Shown piece by piece: positions 9,011 through 16,850 of a stretch of 64,000 nt of DNA. The stretch comes from Sneathiella aquimaris (GTDB lineage: Bacteria; Pseudomonadota; Alphaproteobacteria; Sneathiellales; Sneathiellaceae). The stretch lies in assembly GCF_026409565.1 (NCBI RefSeq), contig NZ_CP112881.1:2611501-2675500 (forward strand), read 5' to 3'. The position numbers were made by a program, and so were the translations under genes. Each line of letters opens with the position of its first letter. The stretch's first letter is position 1. The notes under the pieces are model-generated. The model searched no databases, was not told where the DNA came from, and was given only the letters and a program-made list of their open reading frames with translations.

Positions 9011-9852
9011 GATGCTGTACCCCAACTGGAAACCATACGGCGAATGAGCGTTCTAGCCGCATCTTTTCTATAAACCGCCGTTGCACGGACATCATCAATC
9101 GGGTTGAGAGATGAAAAATGAGCGTCCTGTATATTTCTCGTAAGGGTGCTGTTTATTTGCTGACCAACAAGGATGTCTTCCAGTTCGGTCAATCGGACGG
9201 CCACTTCCGAGCAGGCCCCAACAGATAAACGACAATGCGTAATCGTGCCCGAGGCATCCCATTCGACCGTTCCTGCGACCATCGCCAGTGAAATCACCAG
9301 ATATTTCCGAGACCCAAGCTTCAAAAAAGAGCCCAGACTGTTCGCCGCCTGACGGACCGGAATATGTATTGCTTTCAAAATTTCTGTGGGCTGCAATGCC
9401 GTTTTTCGATTTCCCAGAACAAATTCGGATATTGACAACATACGGCTTCCTTCAGGCGAAAGGACCTCGACCGCGGCATCAAGACTTAGAAGAACGGGAA
9501 CGCCGTCAGCAGCAGGGGACGCATTGCATAGATTACCACCGATGGTCCCTGAATTTTGGATCTGACGCCCACCAACTTCTTTTGCTGCAAGCTTTAAACC
9601 ATCAAAGACAGGCGGCAGGTCAGCATTAACTATATCAGTCCAGCAAGTAGCTGCGCCGATGACCCAGTGATGATCAGTTTTTTCTATTCCGCGTAACTCT
9701 GAAATGGCACTAATGTCCAGAATATCGTCATCCAGCTTTCGTCCCACTTTCGCTGGATAATAATCAGTTCCACCGGCAAGAACCGTCAAATGACGACTTG
9801 GAAGCAGCGCCATTAGGTCAGACAGGTTATCCGGCCGAAAATATTCTCCCAT
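9007..9852 (-). CDS. Molybdenum hydroxylase FAD-binding subunit
   Basis: 281 residues of the FAD-binding family of molybdopterin dehydrogenases (CoxM/XdhB type). The two FAD loops are visible: TVLAGGTDYYP near residues 24-34 and NSGTIGGNLCNASPAAD near 103-119. A C-terminal CO-dehydrogenase-flavoprotein-like domain follows. It passes electrons from the Fe-S/Mo subunit to an acceptor. It is the first gene of the seven-gene operon; its start is 21 bp downstream of a 12-bp palindrome and a sigma70-like promoter. Confidence 0.92.
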   Translation of the reverse strand: MGEYFRPDNLSDLMALLPSRHLTVLAGGTDYYPAKVGRKLDDDILDISAISELRGIEKTDHHWVIGAATCWTDIVNADLPPVFDGLKLAAKEVGGRQIQNSGTIGGNLCNASPAADGVPVLLSLDAAVEVLSPEGSRMLSISEFVLGNRKTALQPTEILKAIHIPVRQAANSLGSFLKLGSRKYLVISLAMVAGTVEWDASGTITHCRLSVGACSEVAVRLTELEDILVGQQINSTLTRNIQDAHFSSLNPIDDVRATAVYRKDAARTLIRRMVSSWGTAS

Positions 9853-9873
9853 ATTTCTCGGACCTTCTTTTTG

Positions 9874-9885
9874 TATGTATACATA
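9874..9885. promoter_or_regulatory. 12-bp palindromic operator of the heterocycle operon
   Basis: TATGTATACATA is a perfect 12-bp palindrome. It sits just downstream of the putative -10 box on the minus strand and 21 bp before the FAD-subunit ATG, where a repressor would block initiation. The TGTATACA core resembles GntR-family operators. No regulator gene adjoins the operon in this window. Confidence 0.5.
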
Positions 9886-9886
9886 T

Positions 9887-9915
9887 GATAATGAAGTATT
9901 ATTCCACTATGTCAA
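9887..9915 (-). promoter_or_regulatory. Sigma70-like promoter of the heterocycle operon
   Basis: On the minus strand a perfect -35 box TTGACA (9915-9910) is followed after 17 bp by ATTATC (9892-9887), or after 16 bp by CATTAT. It fits a housekeeping promoter driving the FAD-subunit gene and its operon, with the palindrome at 9874-9885 over the start region. Confidence 0.5.
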
Positions 9916-10038
9916 GCGCTAGCCTCCTACAAAATTGAAATTATTGCTTCTTCTTTCTGTGACCCCATAATAAAACAGCAATAGTTCAACGGTAAAACGA
10001 AAAGCTGGAAGAGGTTCTTAAGTCAGGATGGTAGCCGG

Positions 10039-10749
10039 GTGCCCGAAATAATACTCGAAGAAAGTTGGAAAACAGAATTACAGGAAACGCTGAACCAACC
10101 TTTCATGAAAGATTTGTTTCGCTTTCTTATGACAGAGACACAACACGGAAAAACCATCTATCCCCAAAAGGACCAGGTCTTTTCGGCCTTCACCATGACT
10201 CCGTTTAACGCGGTGAAAGTGGTTATCCTGGGCCAGGATCCGTATCATGGCCCCGGACAAGCCCATGGGCTAAGTTTCTCGGTTCCTGAAACAGTTAAAA
10301 CACCCCCCTCACTTGCAAATATCTACAAAGAACTGAAACGGGACCTGTCTTTACCGATCCCGAAAAGCGGATGCCTGACCAGCTGGGCCGAACAAGGCGT
10401 CCTGCTATTAAACAGTGTCCTTACTGTCGAGCAGGGAAAAGCGGGATCTCACCAAGGTAAAGGCTGGGAAAAATTCACGGATGCTGCGATCGCCGCCCTT
10501 AATAACAACGCTGATCATCTGGTTTTTCTTCTATGGGGGGCTTATGCTCAGAAAAAGGGTAAAATCATCGACAGAAAAAGGCATCTCGTTTTAAACAGCC
10601 CCCATCCCTCACCCTTGTCGGCACATCGCGGTTTTATTGGAAATTCTCATTTCTCGCAGGCAAACGAATACTTAATCAAGCATTTTCAAACACCAATAGA
10701 CTGGTCCATAAAAGACCAGCAGGATAAACAGCAGGAGCTTCTGGTATGA
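10039..10749 (+). CDS. ung: Uracil-DNA glycosylase (family 1)
   Basis: 236 residues. Family 1 UDG signatures are clear: the catalytic water-activating loop [20 protein letters not shown] and the C-terminal [11 protein letters not shown] loop with the catalytic His. It excises uracil from DNA in base excision repair in the cytoplasm. The start is GTG at 10039, with AGGA about 11 bp upstream; the ATG at 10028 is out of frame and closes after 8 codons. Its end overlaps the following phosphodiesterase gene by 4 bp. It lies divergent from the heterocycle operon. Confidence 0.96.
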   Translation: MPEIILEESWKTELQETLNQPFMKDLFRFLMTETQHGKTIYPQKDQVFSAFTMTPFNAVKVVILGQDPYHGPGQAHGLSFSVPETVKTPPSLANIYKELKRDLSLPIPKSGCLTSWAEQGVLLLNSVLTVEQGKAGSHQGKGWEKFTDAAIAALNNNADHLVFLLWGAYAQKKGKIIDRKRHLVLNSPHPSPLSAHRGFIGNSHFSQANEYLIKHFQTPIDWSIKDQQDKQQELLV

Positions 10750-11492
10750 CATCCAATTATTTTTTTGACACAATGCCGCGTATCATTGGGCATCGTGGCG
10801 CAAAGGGATTGGCCCCGGAGAATACGCTGGCGTCCTTTAAAGCAGCAGCGAGAGCCGGTGCAAAATCCATTGAAATAGATGTTACCGTTACCAAAGACGA
10901 CAAAACCGTTATTCACCACGACACGAACCTTAACAGATGCACCAACGGTGACGGCCCAGTTTTGTTGAATAACTTTGAGGCAGTTCGTGCACTGGATGCC
11001 GGCTCCTGGTTTGCCCCTGAATTTTCTGGTGAAAAAATACCGACACTGGCAGAGGCTCTTGAATTAACATCCGAGTTGGGAATGAGCCTCAATCTTGAGG
11101 TAAAACCAGTTGATGGCTGGCAGCTCCCCACCGCCAATATTGTCGGGCAGCAATTAAAAGAAGATCTGCCCAAGGATTATCCCATGCTGATTTCGTCGTT
11201 TAGCGAAGAGGCGTTGGTTCGCACAGGCCACTATGTTCCGCATGTTCCATTAGGGTATCTGACAGATGCTATTCCGCCGGACTGGGAACGTCGGCTGATT
11301 GATACAGGGGCAGCAAGCCTTCACGTCTACCATCCTTTTGTAACCCGCGAAATTGTTCAAAAAGTGCAGGCTGCTGGTTATAAGTTTCTAGTCTATACAG
11401 TGAATGATGAAGACACAGCAGCCCGATTGCTGGATTGGAATGTTGATGCAATCATCACAGATTTTCCGGACCGATTAGGGCGCCTCGTGTAA
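10746..11492 (+). CDS. ugpQ: Glycerophosphodiester phosphodiesterase
   Basis: 248 residues of the GDPD family. The catalytic signature [19 protein letters not shown] is at about residues 13-31, followed by the metal-binding IEIDV and the HHDTNLNR segment. No signal peptide is visible, so it should act in the cytoplasm, hydrolysing glycerophosphodiesters to glycerol-3-phosphate and an alcohol, as UgpQ does. It overlaps ung by 4 bp (ATGA) and so is cotranscribed with it. The symbol is by family resemblance; no ugp transporter is nearby. Confidence 0.9.
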   Translation: MTSNYFFDTMPRIIGHRGAKGLAPENTLASFKAAARAGAKSIEIDVTVTKDDKTVIHHDTNLNRCTNGDGPVLLNNFEAVRALDAGSWFAPEFSGEKIPTLAEALELTSELGMSLNLEVKPVDGWQLPTANIVGQQLKEDLPKDYPMLISSFSEEALVRTGHYVPHVPLGYLTDAIPPDWERRLIDTGAASLHVYHPFVTREIVQKVQAAGYKFLVYTVNDEDTAARLLDWNVDAIITDFPDRLGRLV

Positions 11493-11541
11493 AAAGCCCT
11501 GCCCCTTCTGATTAATTCATTCAAACCGGGCGCTCGATATG

Positions 11542-11576
11542 TTTCTCAGGCTTCGCTCACCCAAAAGCCTGAGAAA
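11542..11576. repeat. 12-bp inverted repeat between convergent genes
   Basis: TTTCTCAGGCTT at 11542-11553 pairs perfectly with AAGCCTGAGAAA at 11565-11576 across an 11-nt loop. It lies at the 3' ends of the convergent ugpQ and GNAT genes and includes the GNAT stop codon. The T-rich side is on the 5' arm on both strands, so it is not a textbook Rho-independent terminator, though it may still stop or protect both transcripts. Confidence 0.6.
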
Positions 11577-12426
11577 TAATTGCATAAGCCTCTGATTGTA
11601 GATTTTTGAGAGGTCCCTTGCCGCGAACCATAACCGGCGATGTGCCTTCCAAACAGAAACCCTCCCGCTCCATCCCCGCGCAAAAGGCTTCCTGATGGCT
11701 TAATATGTCAATTCTGAAGTCTTCGGAACGCCCATAAATCAGCATCTGAACCAAAGCACAAGCGATGGACGGGTCTATTGCGACAACAGGCCCGATCACA
11801 GTCATTGATTTCCGTGGACCGGCCATGGCATATCCCAGGATTTGACGTGTTTTCTGATCAAAAACCGCCATCGTCCGATATCCAGCGTGAAACATGGCAG
11901 TAAGAACCTGACCACGATCCACTTGATTACACTTTCTGTCAAAATCAAGAACGCCTTCCCACAAGTCAGGTGAAACAGGGTCAAATCGGCAGCCTGGCAA
12001 AGAAGGAACGGAAACCTGCGTTGAGCCGTTCGGACGCACCAAGCGATGGCAGTCAGCGATACGACGGTAACCTCTAGACTGGTAAACAGGAAAGCCGTCT
12101 CTGGTTGCAATAAGCTGGACAATAGATCGGTTCAGGTCAAGACTGTCTTCAGCAGCATCCAGCACCCGCGAGGCCAGCCCCAATCCTCGAAAACGCTGTC
12201 TTACAATGACACTGCCAATAGACGCCAGATGATCACGATATCTAAATAAAGCGGCAGTAGCGGCAATTTCATTGGCCTCGTCAACCAGCAAAAAAATCTG
12301 TCCTGATGATAAAATGATACGCCAGTTTTCAGCACTAAATCCCCAGCCGACCTCATCGGTCATCTGGACCAGATTTTCAACTTCATTTCTATGGAGTTGC
12401 CGAAACCGAAAATCTGAGTAGGTCAT
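11557..12426 (-). CDS. GNAT family N-acetyltransferase (two-domain)
   Basis: 289 residues. The N-terminal half is a GNAT domain with the acetyl-CoA loop VIVRQRFRGLGLASRVLD at about residues 73-90. The C-terminal half resembles the second GNAT-like domain found in this subgroup (Acetyltransf_18 type). It follows the Na/Pi transporter by 11 bp on the same strand and is the last gene of the AEP operon. An acetyltransferase here might acetylate an aminophosphonate, but this is inference from position only. Confidence 0.8.
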   Translation of the reverse strand: MTYSDFRFRQLHRNEVENLVQMTDEVGWGFSAENWRIILSSGQIFLLVDEANEIAATAALFRYRDHLASIGSVIVRQRFRGLGLASRVLDAAEDSLDLNRSIVQLIATRDGFPVYQSRGYRRIADCHRLVRPNGSTQVSVPSLPGCRFDPVSPDLWEGVLDFDRKCNQVDRGQVLTAMFHAGYRTMAVFDQKTRQILGYAMAGPRKSMTVIGPVVAIDPSIACALVQMLIYGRSEDFRIDILSHQEAFCAGMEREGFCLEGTSPVMVRGKGPLKNLQSEAYAIISQAFG

Positions 12427-12437
12427 GGGTTTCCTTA

Positions 12438-14135
12438 TTAAAGGTTTTCAGGTTGCCCAACGTTTTTTCTTGATTTTTCCTTCTTCTTCGCCTTTTTCAT
12501 GTCTTTGAGGCGCTTCTCTTTTTCCTGAACAATGGGGTAAGCGACAGAAGAAATCAAAGAACTAACGCGCCTCAAATCACTGAGCAATCCAAGGTGAATA
12601 GCACTGGAACTTTCATCCATATTGCCATCTTTGCGCAACCGTTCCAGATGACCGTTCACCGCTTTCTGTTCGGCGTCTCGTAACGCTTGCTTCTGATGAA
12701 TGAGGCTGGCCGCCTGCATCTCCTCGCGTGTCAGGAAGACACTGAAAGACAGTTTGAGATTTGACAGAAGCATATCAAAGAGTTTTTTGTGATCGACGAT
12801 ATCTTCGCGAGAGAACGTAACCTGTTTACTGGCTGTTCGTTCGACCAGTTCAGCAAGGTTCAAAACAACGATATTGCCCACATTTTCCAGATTAGTGGTG
12901 AATGTCATGATTTCCGTGCAGCGTCGCTCGTCTTCATCTTCCAGCATTTCCCGGCCCAATTCTGTCAGATAAGCCTTGATGCCGGCGTTAAATTCCTTGA
13001 TGACCTCATCGGACTCGCGCACTTCGTTCAACAAGAAGTTATCATTCTGTGCAAACGCCACCTGTAGATCGCGGAACATTTTCTCCAGAACATCGCCCAT
13101 TCTTAACGTATCTCGAACGGCATTGGCCAGGGCAAGCTGGGGGCTGTCTAGTGCGGCCCGGTCCAGATGAATTGGACGGCGGGCGTTATCGCTACCTGTT
13201 GTTTTTGCCGGAATAAGCCGCTCTGTCAATTTTCCAAGAGGGCCGGTAAAGAAAATGAAAAATAGCGCCAGACCCAAATTAAACAGAGTGTGGAAGTTGA
13301 CAACCTGCCGCGCCGGATCGGCTTCAAGCTTGGCAAGCTCTGGCCCGACAAGCCCAAGGACTGGTAATAAGACAACGACACCTGTCAATCTGCACAGAAA
13401 ATTTCCAAGCGGTGGACGACGGGAGGCTTCATCCCCGTTTAAAGTTGCTAACACCGGGGGCAACGCGCCGCCAAGATTAGCCCCTAAAACCATCGCCAGT
13501 GCAACATTTTGCGGGATACCGCCTGTCGCCACTAACGTCAGGATAAACAGAACAGTTGCCAAACTGGAATGAGCGACAAAAGTAATCAGAGCTCCAATAA
13601 CAACGGTTAAGACAGGCTCGCCCGCCAGCGAGCTGAAGACAAATTGGGCAACTTCAGAATCTCGTATCGGACCAGACGCAACAACCAGTAATTTAAGAGC
13701 TGTCAGCATTATTCCTAAGCCAAGGAATATTCGGCCCAGGTTTTTAGCCCGCGTTGTTTTGGCTGTAGAATGGCGGATAAAGCCGATAAACAACAATGCC
13801 GGTGCCATCCAGGAAAGATCGAAACTAAGGGCTTGAGCAACCAGTGTTGTTCCCACATCAGCACCCAGCATAACGGCGATCCCGGCAGACGCGGTGACCA
13901 GGCCCCGCCCCGCAAAAGAGGCCGTCAACAAGGCCGTCGCCGTACTACTTTGTAGAAGCATGGTGACACCAAGCCCACCAAGGAAGGATTTAAACCTGTT
14001 TTTCAGACTGAAATTCAGTATTTTTCCAAGCTCCCGCCCAAATGCGCGGGTTACGCCCGTATTTACCATTCTCAGCCCCCACAAAAGCAGAGAAACTCCG
14101 CCCAGCAGGCTAATCAATACCGATGTTGCGTCCAA
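12438..14135 (-). CDS. Na/Pi cotransporter family protein with PhoU-like C-terminus
   Basis: 565 residues. Two Na/Pi-cotransporter repeats occupy the first ~310 residues, each with its signature loop (LLQSSTATALLTASFAGRG near residue 61 and FVAHSSLATVLFILTLVATG near 186). They are followed by a cytoplasmic helical PhoU-like domain and a very basic Lys-rich C-terminus. It lies 7 bp from phnW, within the AEP operon. The family moves phosphate across the inner membrane; bacterial members may work in export. In this context I infer disposal or balancing of phosphate released from phosphonate used as carbon or nitrogen source. Confidence 0.9.
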   Translation of the reverse strand: MDATSVLISLLGGVSLLLWGLRMVNTGVTRAFGRELGKILNFSLKNRFKSFLGGLGVTMLLQSSTATALLTASFAGRGLVTASAGIAVMLGADVGTTLVAQALSFDLSWMAPALLFIGFIRHSTAKTTRAKNLGRIFLGLGIMLTALKLLVVASGPIRDSEVAQFVFSSLAGEPVLTVVIGALITFVAHSSLATVLFILTLVATGGIPQNVALAMVLGANLGGALPPVLATLNGDEASRRPPLGNFLCRLTGVVVLLPVLGLVGPELAKLEADPARQVVNFHTLFNLGLALFFIFFTGPLGKLTERLIPAKTTGSDNARRPIHLDRAALDSPQLALANAVRDTLRMGDVLEKMFRDLQVAFAQNDNFLLNEVRESDEVIKEFNAGIKAYLTELGREMLEDEDERRCTEIMTFTTNLENVGNIVVLNLAELVERTASKQVTFSREDIVDHKKLFDMLLSNLKLSFSVFLTREEMQAASLIHQKQALRDAEQKAVNGHLERLRKDGNMDESSSAIHLGLLSDLRRVSSLISSVAYPIVQEKEKRLKDMKKAKKKEKSRKNVGQPENL

Positions 14136-14142
14136 TGCTTTT

Positions 14143-15327
14143 CTATTTCACTCCATCTGGTGGGGCAAAGTTTTTTACCCCCATAGCTTCACAGCTTTCT
14201 TTAATTGCCCTCAGCACTCCTTCCATCACGGTTTGATCAAGAAGGCCAATACACCCAACCCTGAAACTGTCAGCAACAGTCAGCTTGCCGGGATAAATAA
14301 TAAATCCTCTGGATTTAATTTCTTTGTAAAAGCGACCAAATTCAAAATTGGGATCGTTCGGGCTGAAAAAGGTGGTGATAATAGGGGATAACCACGCATC
14401 TTCCAAGAGGGTTTCAAACCCCATCGACCGCATTCCGGAAACCAAAACATTTCGATTGTTAGTATAACGGGCAAGGCGGCCCTGAACACCCCCTTCAGCC
14501 TCGTGTAAATGAAGGGCTTCCAGGAAAGCGACAACCGTGTGAGTAGGCGGTGTAAAACGCCACTGACCGGTCTTATTCATATAGACCCACTGATCATGAA
14601 CATCCAGACTAAGGGAATGACTATTACCTTTGGCCGCCTCCAAAGCATCCTTACGTGCAATCAGAAAACCAAAGCCGGGCACGCCTTCAATGCATTTGTT
14701 GGCAGAAGACACCATGACTTCAAACGGAATTTCAGAAACGTCCAACGGGACGGCGCCAAACGCGCTCATACTATCGATGATCAGCTTCCGGCCATGACGT
14801 CTGACAACGTCAGAAATTGCTTTGACCGGATTAAGGATGCCGGAACTGGTTTCACAGTGAACGACAACAACATGTGTCACGTCTTTATGTTCTGTGAGCA
14901 AAGCATCTACTTCTTCAGGCATTGGCGGCAGGTAATCGCCTTTATCAAGGGTTACATAAGCACGACCAATATAGTCCAGCGTTTTTGCGGACCGCTGCCC
15001 ATAGGCCCCGTTCATCAAAATTAAGGCTTTTCCGTCTTTTGGGATGAAGGAGGCAAGAGCGGCCTCCACAGAGAAAGTCCCACTTCCCTGCATTAAGACA
15101 CAATCATATTCTGCCTCACCGCCACACATCGCGACAAGACGGGTTCGGATTTCCTTGCTAACCGCTTTGAAATCATCATCCCAGGATCCCCAATCCTTCA
15201 ACATCGCCGTTTTCGTTGAAGCGGCGGTGGTCAGCGGGCCGGGTGTCAGCAAATATGGTTCTTCCCCCATCGGGAAGACGCCTTGACTGGTCAAGATTTC
15301 ATTTTTTGAAACGGCGTTCTGTGTCAC
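14143..15327 (-). CDS. phnW: 2-aminoethylphosphonate--pyruvate transaminase
   Basis: 394 residues from a GTG start at 15327, preceded by a strong AAGGAG six bases upstream. The open frame extends to 15387, but without a ribosome site, and the ATG one base away is out of frame and stops at once. Signatures: YLLTPGPLTTAASTKTAMLKDWGSWD at the N-terminus, MQGSGTFSVEAALASF and the PLP-lysine segment SSANKCIEGVPGFGF. PhnW moves the amino group of AEP to pyruvate, giving phosphonoacetaldehyde and alanine. The neighbours (AEP-type ABC transporter, PbfA-like lyase) support the call. Confidence 0.93.
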   Translation of the reverse strand: MTQNAVSKNEILTSQGVFPMGEEPYLLTPGPLTTAASTKTAMLKDWGSWDDDFKAVSKEIRTRLVAMCGGEAEYDCVLMQGSGTFSVEAALASFIPKDGKALILMNGAYGQRSAKTLDYIGRAYVTLDKGDYLPPMPEEVDALLTEHKDVTHVVVVHCETSSGILNPVKAISDVVRRHGRKLIIDSMSAFGAVPLDVSEIPFEVMVSSANKCIEGVPGFGFLIARKDALEAAKGNSHSLSLDVHDQWVYMNKTGQWRFTPPTHTVVAFLEALHLHEAEGGVQGRLARYTNNRNVLVSGMRSMGFETLLEDAWLSPIITTFFSPNDPNFEFGRFYKEIKSRGFIIYPGKLTVADSFRVGCIGLLDQTVMEGVLRAIKESCEAMGVKNFAPPDGVK

Positions 15328-15443
15328 ATTCCTTCTCCTTAGTTCAGAGGAATAATTGCCTATAGGTCCATATGGCCGAGCCGTCATCGATAAGTCAAAT
15401 TGCTATTTATAATCCAATATATAAGTTAAAACGATACAATGGC

Positions 15444-16847
15444 TTATGACACCTTTTTGATCGCTGCATCCAGAATATCCAGGGCAAAATCCATCTGATC
15501 CTGTGTCGTTATCAAAGGTGGCGTCAGCGTCAAAACATTCCCCATGGTCGTTTTAAAACTGAGGCCTTCATCAAAGGCGCGGTACAGAATTTCTTCAGCC
15601 GCGTCATTGGCACCTTCCTTTGTTGCCCTGTCCTGCACAAGGTCCAGACCCAACAAAAAACCACGCCCCCGAACATCGCCAATCAGCGAATATTTGGACT
15701 TCATATGTCGCATGCGATCCAAGGCGTAAGCCCCTATTTTCGCAGCATTTTCAACAAGCCCTTCGTCTTCAATAATCTGAATAGTGGTGAGCGCGGCGCG
15801 CGTCGTTACCGGGTTTTTCTCGTGGGTATAGTGACCAATGGCATAATCCCCTAAAACATCCAGATCAGGATGGCATAAAGTCGCGGCGATCGGCAGAATG
15901 CCTCCCCCTAATGCCTTGCCCATTACTAAAATATCAGGAACAACATCGTCATGATCACAGGCGAACATTCGCCCCGTTTTACCCAGCCCTGTCGGGATCT
16001 CATCAAAGATCAAAAGGGCACCAGCATCATTGCAGGCCTGTCGCACCATTTTCCAGAACCCTTCAGGCGGATTATAAGGAACCGCCCGGGCAGGCTCTGC
16101 GATAACGGCAGCAACATTGCCCTCTTTCTCCAGGACATACCGGATCATGTTGGCGCAGGTTGTTTTGCATAGGGACAGGTCCGGTTGGCCGTCCTCATTC
16201 ACTTCATATCCGTAAGGGCATCGATAACAGGCATAAGGTGCAACATGCTCTGTCCCTGGCAACAACGGACCAATCGCCTGACCGCGGAAAAGTTGCTCCC
16301 CTCCGATACTCGAGGCACCAAACCCGGCCCCGTGAAACGCATCCCAAAACGAGATTGTCTTAAATCGCCCGGTCTTGGCACGGGCTACTTTAAGCGCCAT
16401 TTCAATGGCATCGGACCCACCGGTCGCAAAAAGAACCTTGCCCAGATCCCCGGGAGAAATATCCCGGAGTTTTTCAGCAAGTTCAACAGCCGAATCACAG
16501 GTAAATCGCCGAGGAGCAAATGGCAGCTCATTCATTTGCTTGGTGATTGCCTCTTTCAATCGCGGATGCCCATAGCCGATGTGGTGGACATTATTGCCGT
16601 GAAAATCCAGAAGCTTCCGGCCCTGCCCGTCAATGATATATGCGCCGTCAGCCGCCTGAATGGTATTCAGGCATGGCGTGGAAACCGATTGATGCAGAAA
16701 AACCTGTGCGTCCCGGTCCAAAAGTTGTTTTGAGTGCGGATCAATATTTCGAGCCGCCCATTCCTGTCGCCGGGGAGAGGAATTGACATCCCCCTCCGAC
16801 TGGTGGGGCTTTAACGCATCCCGCGACCCCGAACTTCCTTCTGACAT
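15444..16847 (-). CDS. pbfA: Class III aminotransferase-fold (R)-1-hydroxy-2-aminoethylphosphonate ammonia-lyase (PbfA-like)
   Basis: 467 residues with a class III PLP-enzyme fold: FATGGSDAIEMALKVARA, LLIFDEIPTGLGKTGRMFA and the PLP-lysine segment MGKALGGGILPIAAT. A Cys-containing insert (YACYRCPYGYEV ... SLCKTTC) is characteristic of the subgroup found next to phnW. PbfA enzymes eliminate ammonia from (R)-1-hydroxy-AEP to give phosphonoacetaldehyde, which joins the PhnW route. It lies 3 bp after the permease and 116 bp before phnW. It could be an ordinary omega-aminotransferase, but the phnW and AEP-transporter context favours PbfA. Confidence 0.8.
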   Translation of the reverse strand: MSEGSSGSRDALKPHQSEGDVNSSPRRQEWAARNIDPHSKQLLDRDAQVFLHQSVSTPCLNTIQAADGAYIIDGQGRKLLDFHGNNVHHIGYGHPRLKEAITKQMNELPFAPRRFTCDSAVELAEKLRDISPGDLGKVLFATGGSDAIEMALKVARAKTGRFKTISFWDAFHGAGFGASSIGGEQLFRGQAIGPLLPGTEHVAPYACYRCPYGYEVNEDGQPDLSLCKTTCANMIRYVLEKEGNVAAVIAEPARAVPYNPPEGFWKMVRQACNDAGALLIFDEIPTGLGKTGRMFACDHDDVVPDILVMGKALGGGILPIAATLCHPDLDVLGDYAIGHYTHEKNPVTTRAALTTIQIIEDEGLVENAAKIGAYALDRMRHMKSKYSLIGDVRGRGFLLGLDLVQDRATKEGANDAAEEILYRAFDEGLSFKTTMGNVLTLTPPLITTQDQMDFALDILDAAIKKVS

Positions 16848-16850
16848 AGC

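Noticed and set aside
11542-11576. Inverted repeat as a standard Rho-independent terminator
   Set aside because: The T-rich side is on the 5' arm on both strands and no T-run follows either arm; kept only as an inverted repeat.
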